Part shown: positions 9,101 through 16,176 of the stretch, one piece after another | How the letters are laid out: each line of letters opens with the position of its first letter | Numbering within the stretch: the stretch's first letter is position 1 | NCBI GenBank assembly: GCA_947478935.1 | Contig: CANJXV010000002.1 | Coordinates: 1-41,854 of the forward strand | Source of the DNA: Comamonadaceae bacterium | GTDB lineage: Bacteria; Pseudomonadota; Gammaproteobacteria; Burkholderiales; Burkholderiaceae_C | Direction: 5' to 3' | DNA: 41,854 bases | The notes under the pieces: generated by a model | Database searches by the model: none | The model's input: the letters and a program-made list of their open reading frames with translations, nothing else | What the model was told of the DNA's origin: nothing | Position numbers and translations under genes: made by a program

Positions 9101-9656
9101 TCTTAAATTGGTCGAAATCGCCTATCGCGTTGCCGACTGTATTCTGCCTTTGAACGTAGTATTGCGCTGGATCGAAGGTTTCGGTACTTATTGTGCAACT
9201 CGAGCCTGTGCAAAAGGAACTTTGTGACACAGTTATAGTTGTTGTCAGATTTAAAGTAGCGCGATTCGTAGGATTTGGGCTGGGGTCATAACGCGCGGCG
9301 CTAGGGTTGGAATTTTCATATCGCGAACCATCTGCTTTGAGCCACGGCTGATACCGGCGTTGAGGGTTGTAATAAAGAAGATTCATACTGGAGGATCGTG
9401 CCCGACGCGCCAACAAGTAGCCGGGGTCATAGGTAATAAACTTGCTATTGCCATTCTGATAAACGGCTTCTTTAGTAGGGCAAATGTCAGACGGGATGCA
9501 CTCCTCCATCATAGAACCGGAGTCATCTATCGTCACCACCACATTCGGTGCCACGCCATTTATCGCTAGCAAGGGTAGTTGTGAAATTTGGGCCTGCACT
9601 GGGCCCATGAGGGTCCAGCAAAGCACCAAGGCTGCAACGGAACACAGACGATGCAT
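6162..9656 (-). CDS. pilY1: Type IV pilus tip adhesin/assembly factor PilY1
   Basis: 1164-residue exported protein. A signal peptide (about 1-22, ending PVQA) is followed by a VWA-like domain with DDSGSM at residues 44-49. The C-terminal half is the PilC/PilY1 beta-propeller, recognised by VFVGANDGMLHAFNAQTGDE, RYFVDGP and IGTGGAGARNIFAI. Near the C-terminus (about 1087) DFNGDGVIDTRD is an EF-hand-like calcium loop. PilY1 sits at the pilus tip or outer surface, primes assembly with the minor pilins, and acts in adhesion and surface sensing. The ATG is preceded by AGGAG. It lies 9 bp after pilX in the minor-pilin operon. Confidence 0.93.
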   Translation of the reverse strand: MHRLCSVAALVLCWTLMGPVQAQISQLPLLAINGVAPNVVVTIDDSGSMMEECIPSDICPTKEAVYQNGNSKFITYDPGYLLARRARSSSMNLLYYNPQRRYQPWLKADGSRYENSNPSAARYDPSPNPTNRATLNLTTTITVSQSSFCTGSSCTISTETFDPAQYYVQRQNTVGNAIGDFDQFKINSGTYFTKYPDRTDCPGNTCTKTEELQNFANWFTYYRNKMLAAKAVIAETFSLIPPETRIGYGNLGQGLSNIDGEMTATLVRGVRAFTGMDKNDFYNWLFRLPVIGGTPLRGATKDVGSYYMRNDKAGPWAQVPGGTDTTPHAICRRALHLLITDGAWSGSTANNYSAELRDARLSSGAVRNANGLVDTNADSDQGRPFAGATANTLADVATYYWKTNLRSDISGSATAVPVNAQEAALGRTSTQPHMVNYMVSFGISGTLKNPDDVEALKNGSKSWPAPLSDTTGKYDPAKVDDLWHAAWNSGGLYLPAFDPKELGISLSNVLNSLNSSSSTGAKLLTNSRFVTSSFSYIPSYQPKDWAGDLQAYSVDTTTGGRGKLAWSAVTRLASANQSSRNIYTMNPSNGGALSFTYSALQNLNPSTLLNVPDSTPVEGLINYLRGDRSLEGKSYRTRSTVLGDIVNSAPLLVRDGEDSSYDFLPSPISNAPGTYRTFLQQKKKRQGQVFVGANDGMLHAFNAQTGDETFAYIPKTVLGSINQLSQPSYTHRYFVDGPLVEADVYDTRITPNDSDTGWRNLVIGTGGAGARNIFAINVPVKSNGNNNTAYAPGPTDILWEINNTDANFSDLGAVLQKPAVGMMRDGTWVVIVGNGYVDSNGTAKLYIINALTGRHIKTISIPGSGTNGLGGVRVVLDKQRQITAAYAGDLQGNLWKFDFSSTTPADWKLAFTDTPLYQAKNGSNQVEPITASPVYFAHPRGGNLVVFGTGKFFENKDLNDVQVRSLYGVWDKVLTGAGSAAPEGAIAASSTLVEQTLSSISGTSYYTASANAVDYADKRGWLIRLTMSPSGLRLVSEPQLAVGRVFLQALSPGIDAANPCATRQGKSVNFVLDPFTGTGSRTSPTFDFNGDGVIDTRDTFSGNTTINVVAVASSDTGGANFSQKVGTTRISAGVITDAAGQTTVAGSKNTLRRSWRQIINRPTP

Positions 9657-9665
9657 AGCGCACTC

Positions 9666-10235
9666 CTAAAATCGAATCATGGTTTGCACCCAAGCATCGC
9701 TACCCGATGTGATGGAGCCATTATTGGCCTCCACATAGTCTTGCGAAAACCCGCGTGCGGTGATTAAAAAAGCTTGCAGACCTTGCATATCGCCCGACGC
9801 CAGGCGCATTTCTTCAATCATGCATTCCGGTGCTCTGAAGGGCTCACGGCCCAGTGCATCCTGCAATAGCCCGGCGGGCACGACATTGACCTGGTTGCGT
9901 GTTGCATTCCAATTGCTAAGGGTATTCCACGCGCTTGGGAGTGTGCCGCTGGTGGCGGGGTTGGCGGTAGCAGGAAAGGGCAAGCGAATCAAGATGGCAT
10001 CGTTTGAAAGAACTCCGTTTTCGCAGTAGCGTAAGGCCAACTCTGCTAATTCAGTGGCGCTGGCGCTGATGCGGAAATTGTTACCCACCTGCTCGCTCGA
10101 TATCGACGCTTTGGCAGCCCAAATGGCCGCGCCTGAAAGCACGACCAAGATGATCAATACCAGCAGCAGCACAATGCCGCGCTGCTTAGCCGCAGCCGCT
10201 GCCTGGTAGCTTGTATGTACTTGCAATTGCGTCAT
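9666..10235 (-). CDS. pilX: Minor pilin PilX
   Basis: 189-residue PilX-type minor pilin. A basic leader ends KQRG (Gly20) and is followed by the hydrophobic segment IVLLLVLIILVVLSGAAIWA. There is no Glu at mature position +5, which is usual for PilX/GspK-like tip pilins that do not need the salt bridge of polymer-forming subunits. The rest is a soluble domain with a Cys pair (YCENG and APECM). Its ATG overlaps the pilW TGA (ATGA), indicating translational coupling. It probably forms part of the priming complex at the pilus tip with PilV, PilW, FimT and PilY1. Confidence 0.88.
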   Translation of the reverse strand: MTQLQVHTSYQAAAAAKQRGIVLLLVLIILVVLSGAAIWAAKASISSEQVGNNFRISASATELAELALRYCENGVLSNDAILIRLPFPATANPATSGTLPSAWNTLSNWNATRNQVNVVPAGLLQDALGREPFRAPECMIEEMRLASGDMQGLQAFLITARGFSQDYVEANNGSITSGSDAWVQTMIRF

Positions 10236-11152
10236 TGCGCAATCCCCGCGCGGCTGCGCAGGCTCACGGTGGTGGAGAAAGTGCGGTGCAAATACTTATC
10301 GGTTGGCGTAGTCAGGACGCCATCACAATTGTGAAAGGGTACGGCTTTGCCTTGGTCTTCGTTGGTGCTGACCATTTGGATGCAAATGCGTACCGCCACC
10401 ACCCGGCCCCAGTTTTGGTCTACGCTGCCGCCCAGTGCACTGACCTCTGCTGCCGTGGCAAAACCAATGACTTGGCCTGCGTTGACATCCTTGGCAATGC
10501 CATAGCGCAGGCGCATAAATTCGACGCCGCTGACCAAGGGCTGCGCAGTAAAGCTCGCGTTGCCGTTGCCTGCACATTTCAAGTACTGGTCGGCGATGAA
10601 AAATCGAGACTCCACTAAGGCATATTGGGGGCCGCCAGTCACGGCTGAGGCGGTCGTCTTCTCTACCCCTTGGCTAAGACAGTCGGAGGCATTTTTGTCA
10701 GTGCCAGCGGTGATCGGGTCCGTATTAAACGTGTCCCCTTCGTAACGCACCGCAATGGCGTCGGCATTGGTGCTAGTCGTGGCACATGCCAGACTGTCCC
10801 AAGCGGCGGCGGTGTTGCTAAATCCAAGATCACATCCCCGCAAACCCGCGCCCGCCAAATTGCTGTCCGTCTGCTCGACAGTTTGTCCTTGGAAGGTGGC
10901 CTCATTGCGCGGCGCCTTGAAAACCGGTTGGCTATATCCCGCCATGCGGATATGCCGCGCCAGGGTCTCCAATGCGATGGTGGCATCCTCGCTCATGCGG
11001 GTCACCGTATCGCTTTGCTTCCCTGCCACCGTGGTGCCCTGGTAGATAGACAGTATGGCCCCTAGCATCACCAGGCTGATCGCCATGGCGATCAACAATT
11101 CCACCAAGCTAAAGCCATTTTGAATACCGCTGCGGCGCGCGCACCGTTTCAT
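10232..11152 (-). CDS. pilW: Minor pilin PilW
   Basis: 306-residue prepilin. The leader ends in GIQNG and the mature part begins FSLVELLIAMAISLVMLGAIL, with cleavage after Gly13 and Glu at +5. The following LETLARHIRMAGYSQ segment is characteristic of PilW/GspJ-like proteins. The ATG at 11152 overlaps the pilV stop as ATGA; an in-frame start at 11176 exists but would run into pilV. The 3' end overlaps the pilX start in the same way. PilW is a larger tip pilin of the type IV pilus. Confidence 0.9.
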   Translation of the reverse strand: MKRCARRSGIQNGFSLVELLIAMAISLVMLGAILSIYQGTTVAGKQSDTVTRMSEDATIALETLARHIRMAGYSQPVFKAPRNEATFQGQTVEQTDSNLAGAGLRGCDLGFSNTAAAWDSLACATTSTNADAIAVRYEGDTFNTDPITAGTDKNASDCLSQGVEKTTASAVTGGPQYALVESRFFIADQYLKCAGNGNASFTAQPLVSGVEFMRLRYGIAKDVNAGQVIGFATAAEVSALGGSVDQNWGRVVAVRICIQMVSTNEDQGKAVPFHNCDGVLTTPTDKYLHRTFSTTVSLRSRAGIAQ

Positions 11153-11712
11153 AGCGCAGCCCGCCAGTAAAAACACCGCGGCGGTGGAGTGATTCCGCTA
11201 ATGGCGGGGGCCCGGCAATTGGCGCTGCCAAAGGACAGGGACGCTGCGGTAGTCGGCTCCATCCACATAATCCAAATGTCAGCCCGGTTGCCGTTGCGCT
11301 GCACATTGAAGTCGCCACCCGGTAAGGATAGGAGCAAGTTATTGGCGGTTTTCACCATGTCTTTGTTGGCGATTTCGATGCTAGTACATGCAGATGCGAC
11401 GGCGCAGTCGCGCTCGCTGGCGGTTTGGCGGCTGGCGGAATAGCTATCCGTCTTCAGATAAGCATCGGCCCAAAAGCCATCGGTATTTGCGCGCATAGAT
11501 TCCGCCAGTTGCGTGGCAATGTGCCAAGCCACCATTTGGTACTGCGATGTTTTGTTGTGCTGAATCGTCGTGGACATCAACAGTGCAATGCCGGTAATGC
11601 CAAAAGACATAATCAATATGGCAATCAGCACTTCGAGCAGCGAGGCGCCGGTTTGCTTCGTTCGCCGGGCGCGGGTCAGAAATTGAATGCGAGTGCGAGG
11701 GTAAAAAAACAT
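11149..11712 (-). CDS. pilV: Minor pilin PilV
   Basis: 187-residue minor pilin. The prepilin peptidase site is TG|ASLLEVLIAILIMSFGITGIALL, with cleavage after Gly22 and Glu at +5. The downstream motifs, NKTSQYQMVAWHIATQLAESMRAN and the Cys-containing C-terminal domain ending PPPRCFYWRAAL, are typical of PilV. The gene lies 16 bp after fimT and couples to pilW through an ATGA overlap. It belongs to the priming complex that starts pilus polymerisation. Confidence 0.9.
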   Translation of the reverse strand: MFFYPRTRIQFLTRARRTKQTGASLLEVLIAILIMSFGITGIALLMSTTIQHNKTSQYQMVAWHIATQLAESMRANTDGFWADAYLKTDSYSASRQTASERDCAVASACTSIEIANKDMVKTANNLLLSLPGGDFNVQRNGNRADIWIMWMEPTTAASLSFGSANCRAPAISGITPPPRCFYWRAAL

Positions 11713-11728
11713 AGGGTAAGACTAGGCA

Positions 11729-12286
11729 CTAACAAGAGGCGCTTGGTTCGATGCGCAGCCGCCCTTGAAGGGAGATGCAAACGAGTTTCTTTTGTGCCGC
11801 GTACATACTCTTGGCATCGAAGGTATAGGAACTTGCACCACCGGCAAGCAAAATGCCTGTACCGCGGTATACGAATTTGTTCGGTGCGCCGCCAGTCTTT
11901 TCGATGATCCCGCCGCTGTCGCTGATAGGCCCTTGCACGCGCACCAAGGTATCTTTTGCGGCATCAAATGTGTAATTCGTATCCCCATCGCGATTGACAA
12001 AAATAATCCAACCTGGTTCCCAATGGTCTGTAACGCCGTCTGAACAACTCGGGCTGGCGCTTTCGCTGTTGTTGCTGGGACAGATCACCACTTGCGCCCG
12101 GTTGCGAATGGCTTCGGAGCGGGCGTAGCGCAAGGTGCTAAAAAAGGTGTTGACATGGCCGCGCACTGCTTCGGTCTCGCTCATGGCCCGCATGCTGGGG
12201 ATGCCGACGGCCAACAAAATACCCAATATGGCCACGACGACCATGAGCTCGATTAGCGTCATTCCATACTGGTGGTGGGTTTGCAT
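11729..12286 (-). CDS. fimT: Minor pilin FimT/FimU (GspH-like)
   Basis: 185-residue pilin of the GspH/FimT family: leader MQTHHQYG, then MTLIELMVVVAILGILLAVGIPS with cleavage after Gly8 and Glu at +5. The following stretch, VNTFFSTLRYARSEAIRNRAQVVICPS, and the phrase WEPGWIIFVNRDGD are hallmark FimT/GspH sequences. The C-terminus ends CISLQGRLRIEPSASC. The ATG at 12286 is preferred over an in-frame GTG at 12304. It is the first gene of the minor-pilin operon, so the operon promoter should lie in 12287-12634. Confidence 0.9.
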   Translation of the reverse strand: MQTHHQYGMTLIELMVVVAILGILLAVGIPSMRAMSETEAVRGHVNTFFSTLRYARSEAIRNRAQVVICPSNNSESASPSCSDGVTDHWEPGWIIFVNRDGDTNYTFDAAKDTLVRVQGPISDSGGIIEKTGGAPNKFVYRGTGILLAGGASSYTFDAKSMYAAQKKLVCISLQGRLRIEPSASC

Positions 12287-12634
12287 GCGTATTAATAAAT
12301 GCACCGCACCAGGCTTGCTGTGCTGGCCACGCGCGGGTGGGGCTCAGCAAGGGGCATGTGTGCGGCAGGGTTTCAATCCCTTTTTTATGCATAAATTAAC
12401 TAGTATTTCAAGTAATAGTTAACAAAATTGATAATATTATTCGAAAAAACGCTGCGAAACCTCCATTCCGTCCTCATCAGCACGGCTCAACAATCCCATT
12501 TTTTAAATGAAATGCGGATGCCTCTCCACATCGCCATGCGCATGGCGATGACCTGGGTCTCTAGGTATTTTCTGTAGTGGCTGTCCAGGATTGGGTTACG
12601 TCGGCGCCTCGCGGCGCGTGCACCCGCTTACGCC
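12287..12634. other. Non-coding gap upstream of the minor-pilin operon
   Basis: 348 bp with no convincing gene. The part next to fimT (about 12380-12450) is strikingly AT-rich for this genome, as expected for a promoter region reading leftward into the pilin operon. A perfect 22-bp palindrome lies at 12529-12550, and a short GCGCC-TCGC-GGCGC hairpin at 12604-12617 sits just after the stop of the WVxY-repeat gene, without a T-run. No specific -35/-10 pair is claimed. Confidence 0.6.
12529..12550. promoter_or_regulatory. Perfect 22-bp palindrome
   Basis: The left half CATCGCCATGC (12529-12539) is exactly mirrored by GCATGGCGATG (12540-12550), with no spacer. It lies about 85 bp past the stop of the FimV-core/WVxY gene and about 240 bp before fimT. 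A dimeric repressor/activator site or a weak transcript end are both possible; there is no adjacent T-run to support a terminator. Confidence 0.6.
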
Positions 12635-13462
12635 TTAGTCAAACAATTGTGCAAATTGCTGCTGCGGGTAAAGGCGGTTGGCCACAAAGCGCACCCAGCC
12701 GCTGGTATCGAGCCGCGATTCGGGCTGGGCTGCTGGCGCTGCGGCGCGGGCTACGTTGGGGTATTGCACCCATTTGGCGCTGTCCGCGCTCACTTCGCTC
12801 GGCGTAGTGGCGGCGCGGCCTAGCGAGGGATATTGCACCCATGTGCGGGCTTCTGCGCGGCTGCTGGCCTCGCCGCTCCAGCTGCGCGTAAATGCCGCCC
12901 CCAGGTATTGCACCCAGCCGCTGCGGTCCGGGGCGCTGCCGTCAAAGCTTGCGGGGGTTTTGATGGGGCCGCCGGCATAGCGCACCCAGTTTTCGCGTTT
13001 TTCGGTGGGGCGCGGGGCTACGGTAGGCGCCTTGACTGCGACGGCATCGGGGGCGCGGGCCAGTGCGGCCTCTGCCGGATGACGGGCCAGCACCAGTTGC
13101 AGCAATTGGTTGTGGTTAGGCACTTTCAAGGTGGCGGTGCTTTGCGTGCGCTGCAGTTTGCCGCTGCCAAATGCCTGGGGATTGAGCAGCACAAAGGCCT
13201 GGCTCAATACCTGCACGCTTAAGGGGCTTTCGGGCATGGTTTTGGCCACGATGCGCTCCAGGCTTTCGCCCAATGCAGGGGTGTAGCCGTGGCTGGACTT
13301 GAGGCCGCTCAGGTCCATAGAAGCCATCGCGGTGGGCGCCAGCGACGTGGCGGCGGACGCGTGCGCAAGGCTTACCCCCGCCAGCCCAATCACCAGAGCG
13401 AGTGCGCCGCCGCGGCATCGCAGCATTGAGAGGCGCGTCAGGTTGAAGGTCGGCTGTGGCAT
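12635..13462 (-). CDS. Exported FimV-core-like protein with five WVxY repeats
   Basis: 275-residue protein of unknown function. The chosen ATG has GGAGA six bases upstream; an in-frame TTG at 13492 is less likely. Residues 13-37 form a signal peptide (LALVIGLAGVSLAHA). Residues about 59-116 resemble the LysM-like FimV N-terminal core (GESLERIVAK, then LSVQVLSQAFVLLNPQAF, then TATLKVPN), with the order and spacing expected of that domain. From residue 150 on, a W-V-[QR]-[YF] motif recurs five times, at W159, W183, W208, W231 and W256, spaced 23-25 residues in an Ala/Pro/Ser-rich background. FimV-type proteins localise type IV pilus machinery at the cell pole, and this gene lies directly upstream of the minor-pilin operon on the same strand. 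A pilus-related envelope role is inferred. The WVxY array matches nothing I know. Confidence 0.75.
   Translation of the reverse strand: MPQPTFNLTRLSMLRCRGGALALVIGLAGVSLAHASAATSLAPTAMASMDLSGLKSSHGYTPALGESLERIVAKTMPESPLSVQVLSQAFVLLNPQAFGSGKLQRTQSTATLKVPNHNQLLQLVLARHPAEAALARAPDAVAVKAPTVAPRPTEKRENWVRYAGGPIKTPASFDGSAPDRSGWVQYLGAAFTRSWSGEASSRAEARTWVQYPSLGRAATTPSEVSADSAKWVQYPNVARAAAPAAQPESRLDTSGWVRFVANRLYPQQQFAQLFD
12695..12988 (-). repeat. WVxY tandem-repeat coding region
   Basis: Five degenerate units of about 72 bp encode the WVRY, WVQY, WVQY, WVQY and WVRF motifs. On the plus strand each is marked by a cacccа-type core, three of them preceded by tattg (tattgcaccca at 12764, 12831 and 12907 approximately). 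Conservation is strongest at the Trp-Val-x-Tyr codons and weak between them, which suggests selection on protein rather than a recent DNA duplication. Confidence 0.7.
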
Positions 13463-13711
13463 TTGGTTTCTCCGGGCAAAGGTGGGGCGCAAACTGTCGG
13501 AACTGCGACGATGGCAGGGTTCTGGCAGGCGTTTGCGGGTCTTATCTACTAACTATTGATAACTCAGCAATTGCCATGCCATGGACGTTTGCGGTGTCAA
13601 GGCACAGGGCCCTGTCGGTTTAACCCCTATAGCCATGGCGCCTCCAAGGTGCAAAATGTCAGGCAAGCGCCCGCATGCGTGCCAAAAAGCGCCCCACACT
13701 AGGAGAAAACT

Positions 13712-14731
13712 ATGCCCTTATCGCCTTTGTCCTCGTTATCCCATGCCCGCCGCAGCCTGCTAAGCCGCACCTTGCGGTTAAGCACCTTGTTCAGCATTCT
13801 CCTTGCCGCGCCGCTAGCCGCTATGGCCGATGCCGCTTACCCGGACAAGCCTATCAAGTTCGTCGTGCCTTATCCGCCGGGCGGCGGCACCGATGTGGTG
13901 GCGCGTATCGTGCAGCAGCGCTTGCAAGCGGCGCTGGGCCAGCCCATCGTGATCGACAACAAAGGCGGCGCTGGGGGATCGCTTGGCACTGACATCGTCG
14001 CCAAGGCGGCGCCCGATGGCTATACCGTGCTGTTTACCCTGAGTTCGCACACTATCAACCCGGCGATCTTCCCCAAGTTGCCCTTTGACACCATCAAAGA
14101 CTTTGAGCCCGTGGGCCTGGTGGCCTCCCTGCCGCAGTTGCTAGCGGCCAATATGGCGGTGCCGGTGCGCAGCGTTGCCGATGTGGTGGCCCAGGCCAAG
14201 GCCGCGCCGGACAAGTTTTCATTCGCCTCGGTGGGCAATGGTTCTCCCGGCCATCTGGCCGGTGAACTGATGGTGCTGCGTACCGGGGCACCTATGGCGC
14301 ACATCCCCTACCGGGGCGGTGGCCCGGCGGTAACCGATGTGATTGGCGGACAGGTGCCTTTGCTGTGGGTGTCTATCCCCGCCGCCGCGGCCCAAGTGAA
14401 AGCGGGCAAGTTGCGCCCGCTGGCGGTGTCCACCGTCAAACGCAGCCCCGCGTTTGCGGACGTGCCCACCATGCAAGAAGCTGGGGTGCCGGACTTTGAG
14501 GTGGATTCTTGGTACGCGATGCTGGTACCAGCCAAAACGCCGCGCGCAATCGTTGACAAACTCAATAAAGCACTGAATACGGTGCTGGCCGAGCCGGCCA
14601 TCCGCGCCCAGTTGCTGGACCAAGGCGCCGATGCAGTGGGCGGCACGCCCGAAGCGTTGGCCAAAACTATTGCCGCCGAAGTACCCAAATGGATCAAGCT
14701 GGCTAAAGACGCCAATATCAAGGCCGATTGA
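13712..14731 (+). CDS. Bug/TctC-family periplasmic solute-binding receptor
   Basis: 339-residue tripartite tricarboxylate transporter receptor. The signal peptide covers about residues 1-40 (FSILLAAPLAAMADA), and the mature protein begins YPDKPIKFVVPYPPGGGTDVVAR, the diagnostic Bug opening. Further family motifs are IDNKGGAGGSLGTDIVAKAAPDGYT and HIPYRGGGPAVTDVIGGQV. AGGAGA precedes the ATG. sauS starts 2 bp after its stop, so the receptor probably delivers the substrate of that pathway, plausibly sulfoacetate or a related sulfonate. No TctA/TctB membrane partners are in the window, so it may be one of the many orphan receptors in this group. Substrate is inferred from context only. Confidence 0.9.
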   Translation: MPLSPLSSLSHARRSLLSRTLRLSTLFSILLAAPLAAMADAAYPDKPIKFVVPYPPGGGTDVVARIVQQRLQAALGQPIVIDNKGGAGGSLGTDIVAKAAPDGYTVLFTLSSHTINPAIFPKLPFDTIKDFEPVGLVASLPQLLAANMAVPVRSVADVVAQAKAAPDKFSFASVGNGSPGHLAGELMVLRTGAPMAHIPYRGGGPAVTDVIGGQVPLLWVSIPAAAAQVKAGKLRPLAVSTVKRSPAFADVPTMQEAGVPDFEVDSWYAMLVPAKTPRAIVDKLNKALNTVLAEPAIRAQLLDQGADAVGGTPEALAKTIAAEVPKWIKLAKDANIKAD

Positions 14732-14733
14732 AT

Positions 14734-16176
14734 ATGGCAATTGCTACCTCGTCAGCGCCCCAAAGCCCCGCCGATCAGGAGGCGCAGCGCATTGTGCAGG
14801 GCTTGTTGCAGCGCGCCCGCACCGCACAGCACATTGCACAACAGTACGACCAGGCGCGGGTGGATGAACTGGTGGCCGCAGCGGCCTGGGCGATATTAGA
14901 GCCGGGTCGCAACCAGGCCCTGGCCGAGCTGGCGGTGCAGGACACTGGCATCGGCAATGTGCCCGACAAGTTGCGCAAAAACTACCGCAAAACCCTGGGC
15001 TTGCTGCGCGATTTGCAGGGGGCGAAATCGGTAGGCGTTATTTCCGACAATGCCGCCACTGGCATTACCGAAATCGCCCGCCCAGTGGGTGTGGTCTGCG
15101 CCATCACGCCATCGACCAACCCGGCGGCCACCCCGGCCAACAAAATCATCAACGCACTCAAAGGCCGCAATGCGGTCATCGTCGCACCCTCGCCCAAAGG
15201 TTGGGCCACCTGTGCCCGTTTGTTGGGGTACATCCACGCGGCGCTGGACCGTATCGGCGCCCCACGTGACTTGGTGCAAGTGCTGCCCGCACCGATTAGC
15301 AAAGCGGCTACCTATGCGCTGATGGCCGCTTGCGACTTGGTAGTCGCTACCGGCTCGCAAGCCAATGTGCGCGCTGCGTATGCCAGCGGTACGCCGGCCT
15401 TTGGCGTGGGCGCGGGCAATGTGGCAGGCATCGTCGATGAGAGCGCAGATATGGCCCTGGCGGCCGAGCGAATCGTGCGTTCCAAGACCTTTGACAACGC
15501 CACCAGTTGCTCATCGGAAAACAGCCTGGTGGTGCTGGACGCTGCGGCGCCCGCGTTGCTGCAAGCTTTACAAGCCCGTGGTGCGGTGCTGCTCGATGCT
15601 GCACAAAAAGCACGCTTGCAGGCCCTGATGTGGCCCGATGGCAAGCTCTCCAGCGCCGTCATCGGCCAAAGCGCCACGGTGGTTGCGCAGCGCGCCGGCC
15701 TGTTGGAAGTGGCGGCTTTGCAGCCGCTTGTGCTGCTGGTGGAAGAAAACGGAATCGGCCAAGACTATCCGTTTTCCGGTGAAAAATTGTGCCCAGTGTT
15801 GACGCTGTACCGCGTGGCGGATTTTGAAGCGGCTATGGCCACGGTGGAGCGCATTTACGCATTCCAAGGCGCTGGCCATTCGGTGGGTTTACACAGCGCG
15901 CGGCCTGAGCGTGCGCTGGCGCTGGGTCTGCGTTTGCCGGTGTCGCGCGTGATCGTGGACCAGGCGCATTGCATTGCTACCGGCGGCAGCTTTGACAACG
16001 GCTTGCCCTTTAGTTTGTCCATGGGTTGCGGCACCTGGGGGAAAAATAATTTTTCCGAAAACATGAACTACCGCCACTACCTGAACATCACCCGCATCTC
16101 GCGCCCGATACCCGAGCACGTCCCTTCTGAGTACCAATTGCTGGCGGACTATTTCGCCAAATACGGGCGGGCATGA
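14734..16176 (+). CDS. sauS: Sulfoacetaldehyde dehydrogenase (acylating), SauS-like
   Basis: 480-residue CoA-acylating aldehyde dehydrogenase of the EutE/AdhE type. In sulfoacetate catabolism it would reduce sulfoacetyl-CoA to sulfoacetaldehyde. The catalytic Cys is at about residue 259 in FDNATSCSSEN; other conserved parts are PVGVVCAITPSTNPAATP, NAVIVAPSPKG and the C-terminal GGSFDNGLPFSLSMGCGTWG. The ATG at 14734 lies 2 bp past the bug stop. The 3' end overlaps the ligase start as ATGA. The specific SauS call rests on family resemblance, on the ligase beside it, and on xsc being in the same window; another short acyl-CoA/aldehyde pair would be the alternative. Confidence 0.78.
   Translation: MAIATSSAPQSPADQEAQRIVQGLLQRARTAQHIAQQYDQARVDELVAAAAWAILEPGRNQALAELAVQDTGIGNVPDKLRKNYRKTLGLLRDLQGAKSVGVISDNAATGITEIARPVGVVCAITPSTNPAATPANKIINALKGRNAVIVAPSPKGWATCARLLGYIHAALDRIGAPRDLVQVLPAPISKAATYALMAACDLVVATGSQANVRAAYASGTPAFGVGAGNVAGIVDESADMALAAERIVRSKTFDNATSCSSENSLVVLDAAAPALLQALQARGAVLLDAAQKARLQALMWPDGKLSSAVIGQSATVVAQRAGLLEVAALQPLVLLVEENGIGQDYPFSGEKLCPVLTLYRVADFEAAMATVERIYAFQGAGHSVGLHSARPERALALGLRLPVSRVIVDQAHCIATGGSFDNGLPFSLSMGCGTWGKNNFSENMNYRHYLNITRISRPIPEHVPSEYQLLADYFAKYGRA

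Noticed and set aside
12695..12988. Regular spaced repeats resembling a CRISPR-like array
   Set aside because: The units are degenerate at DNA level, in frame, and conserved at the WVxY codons; this is a protein repeat.
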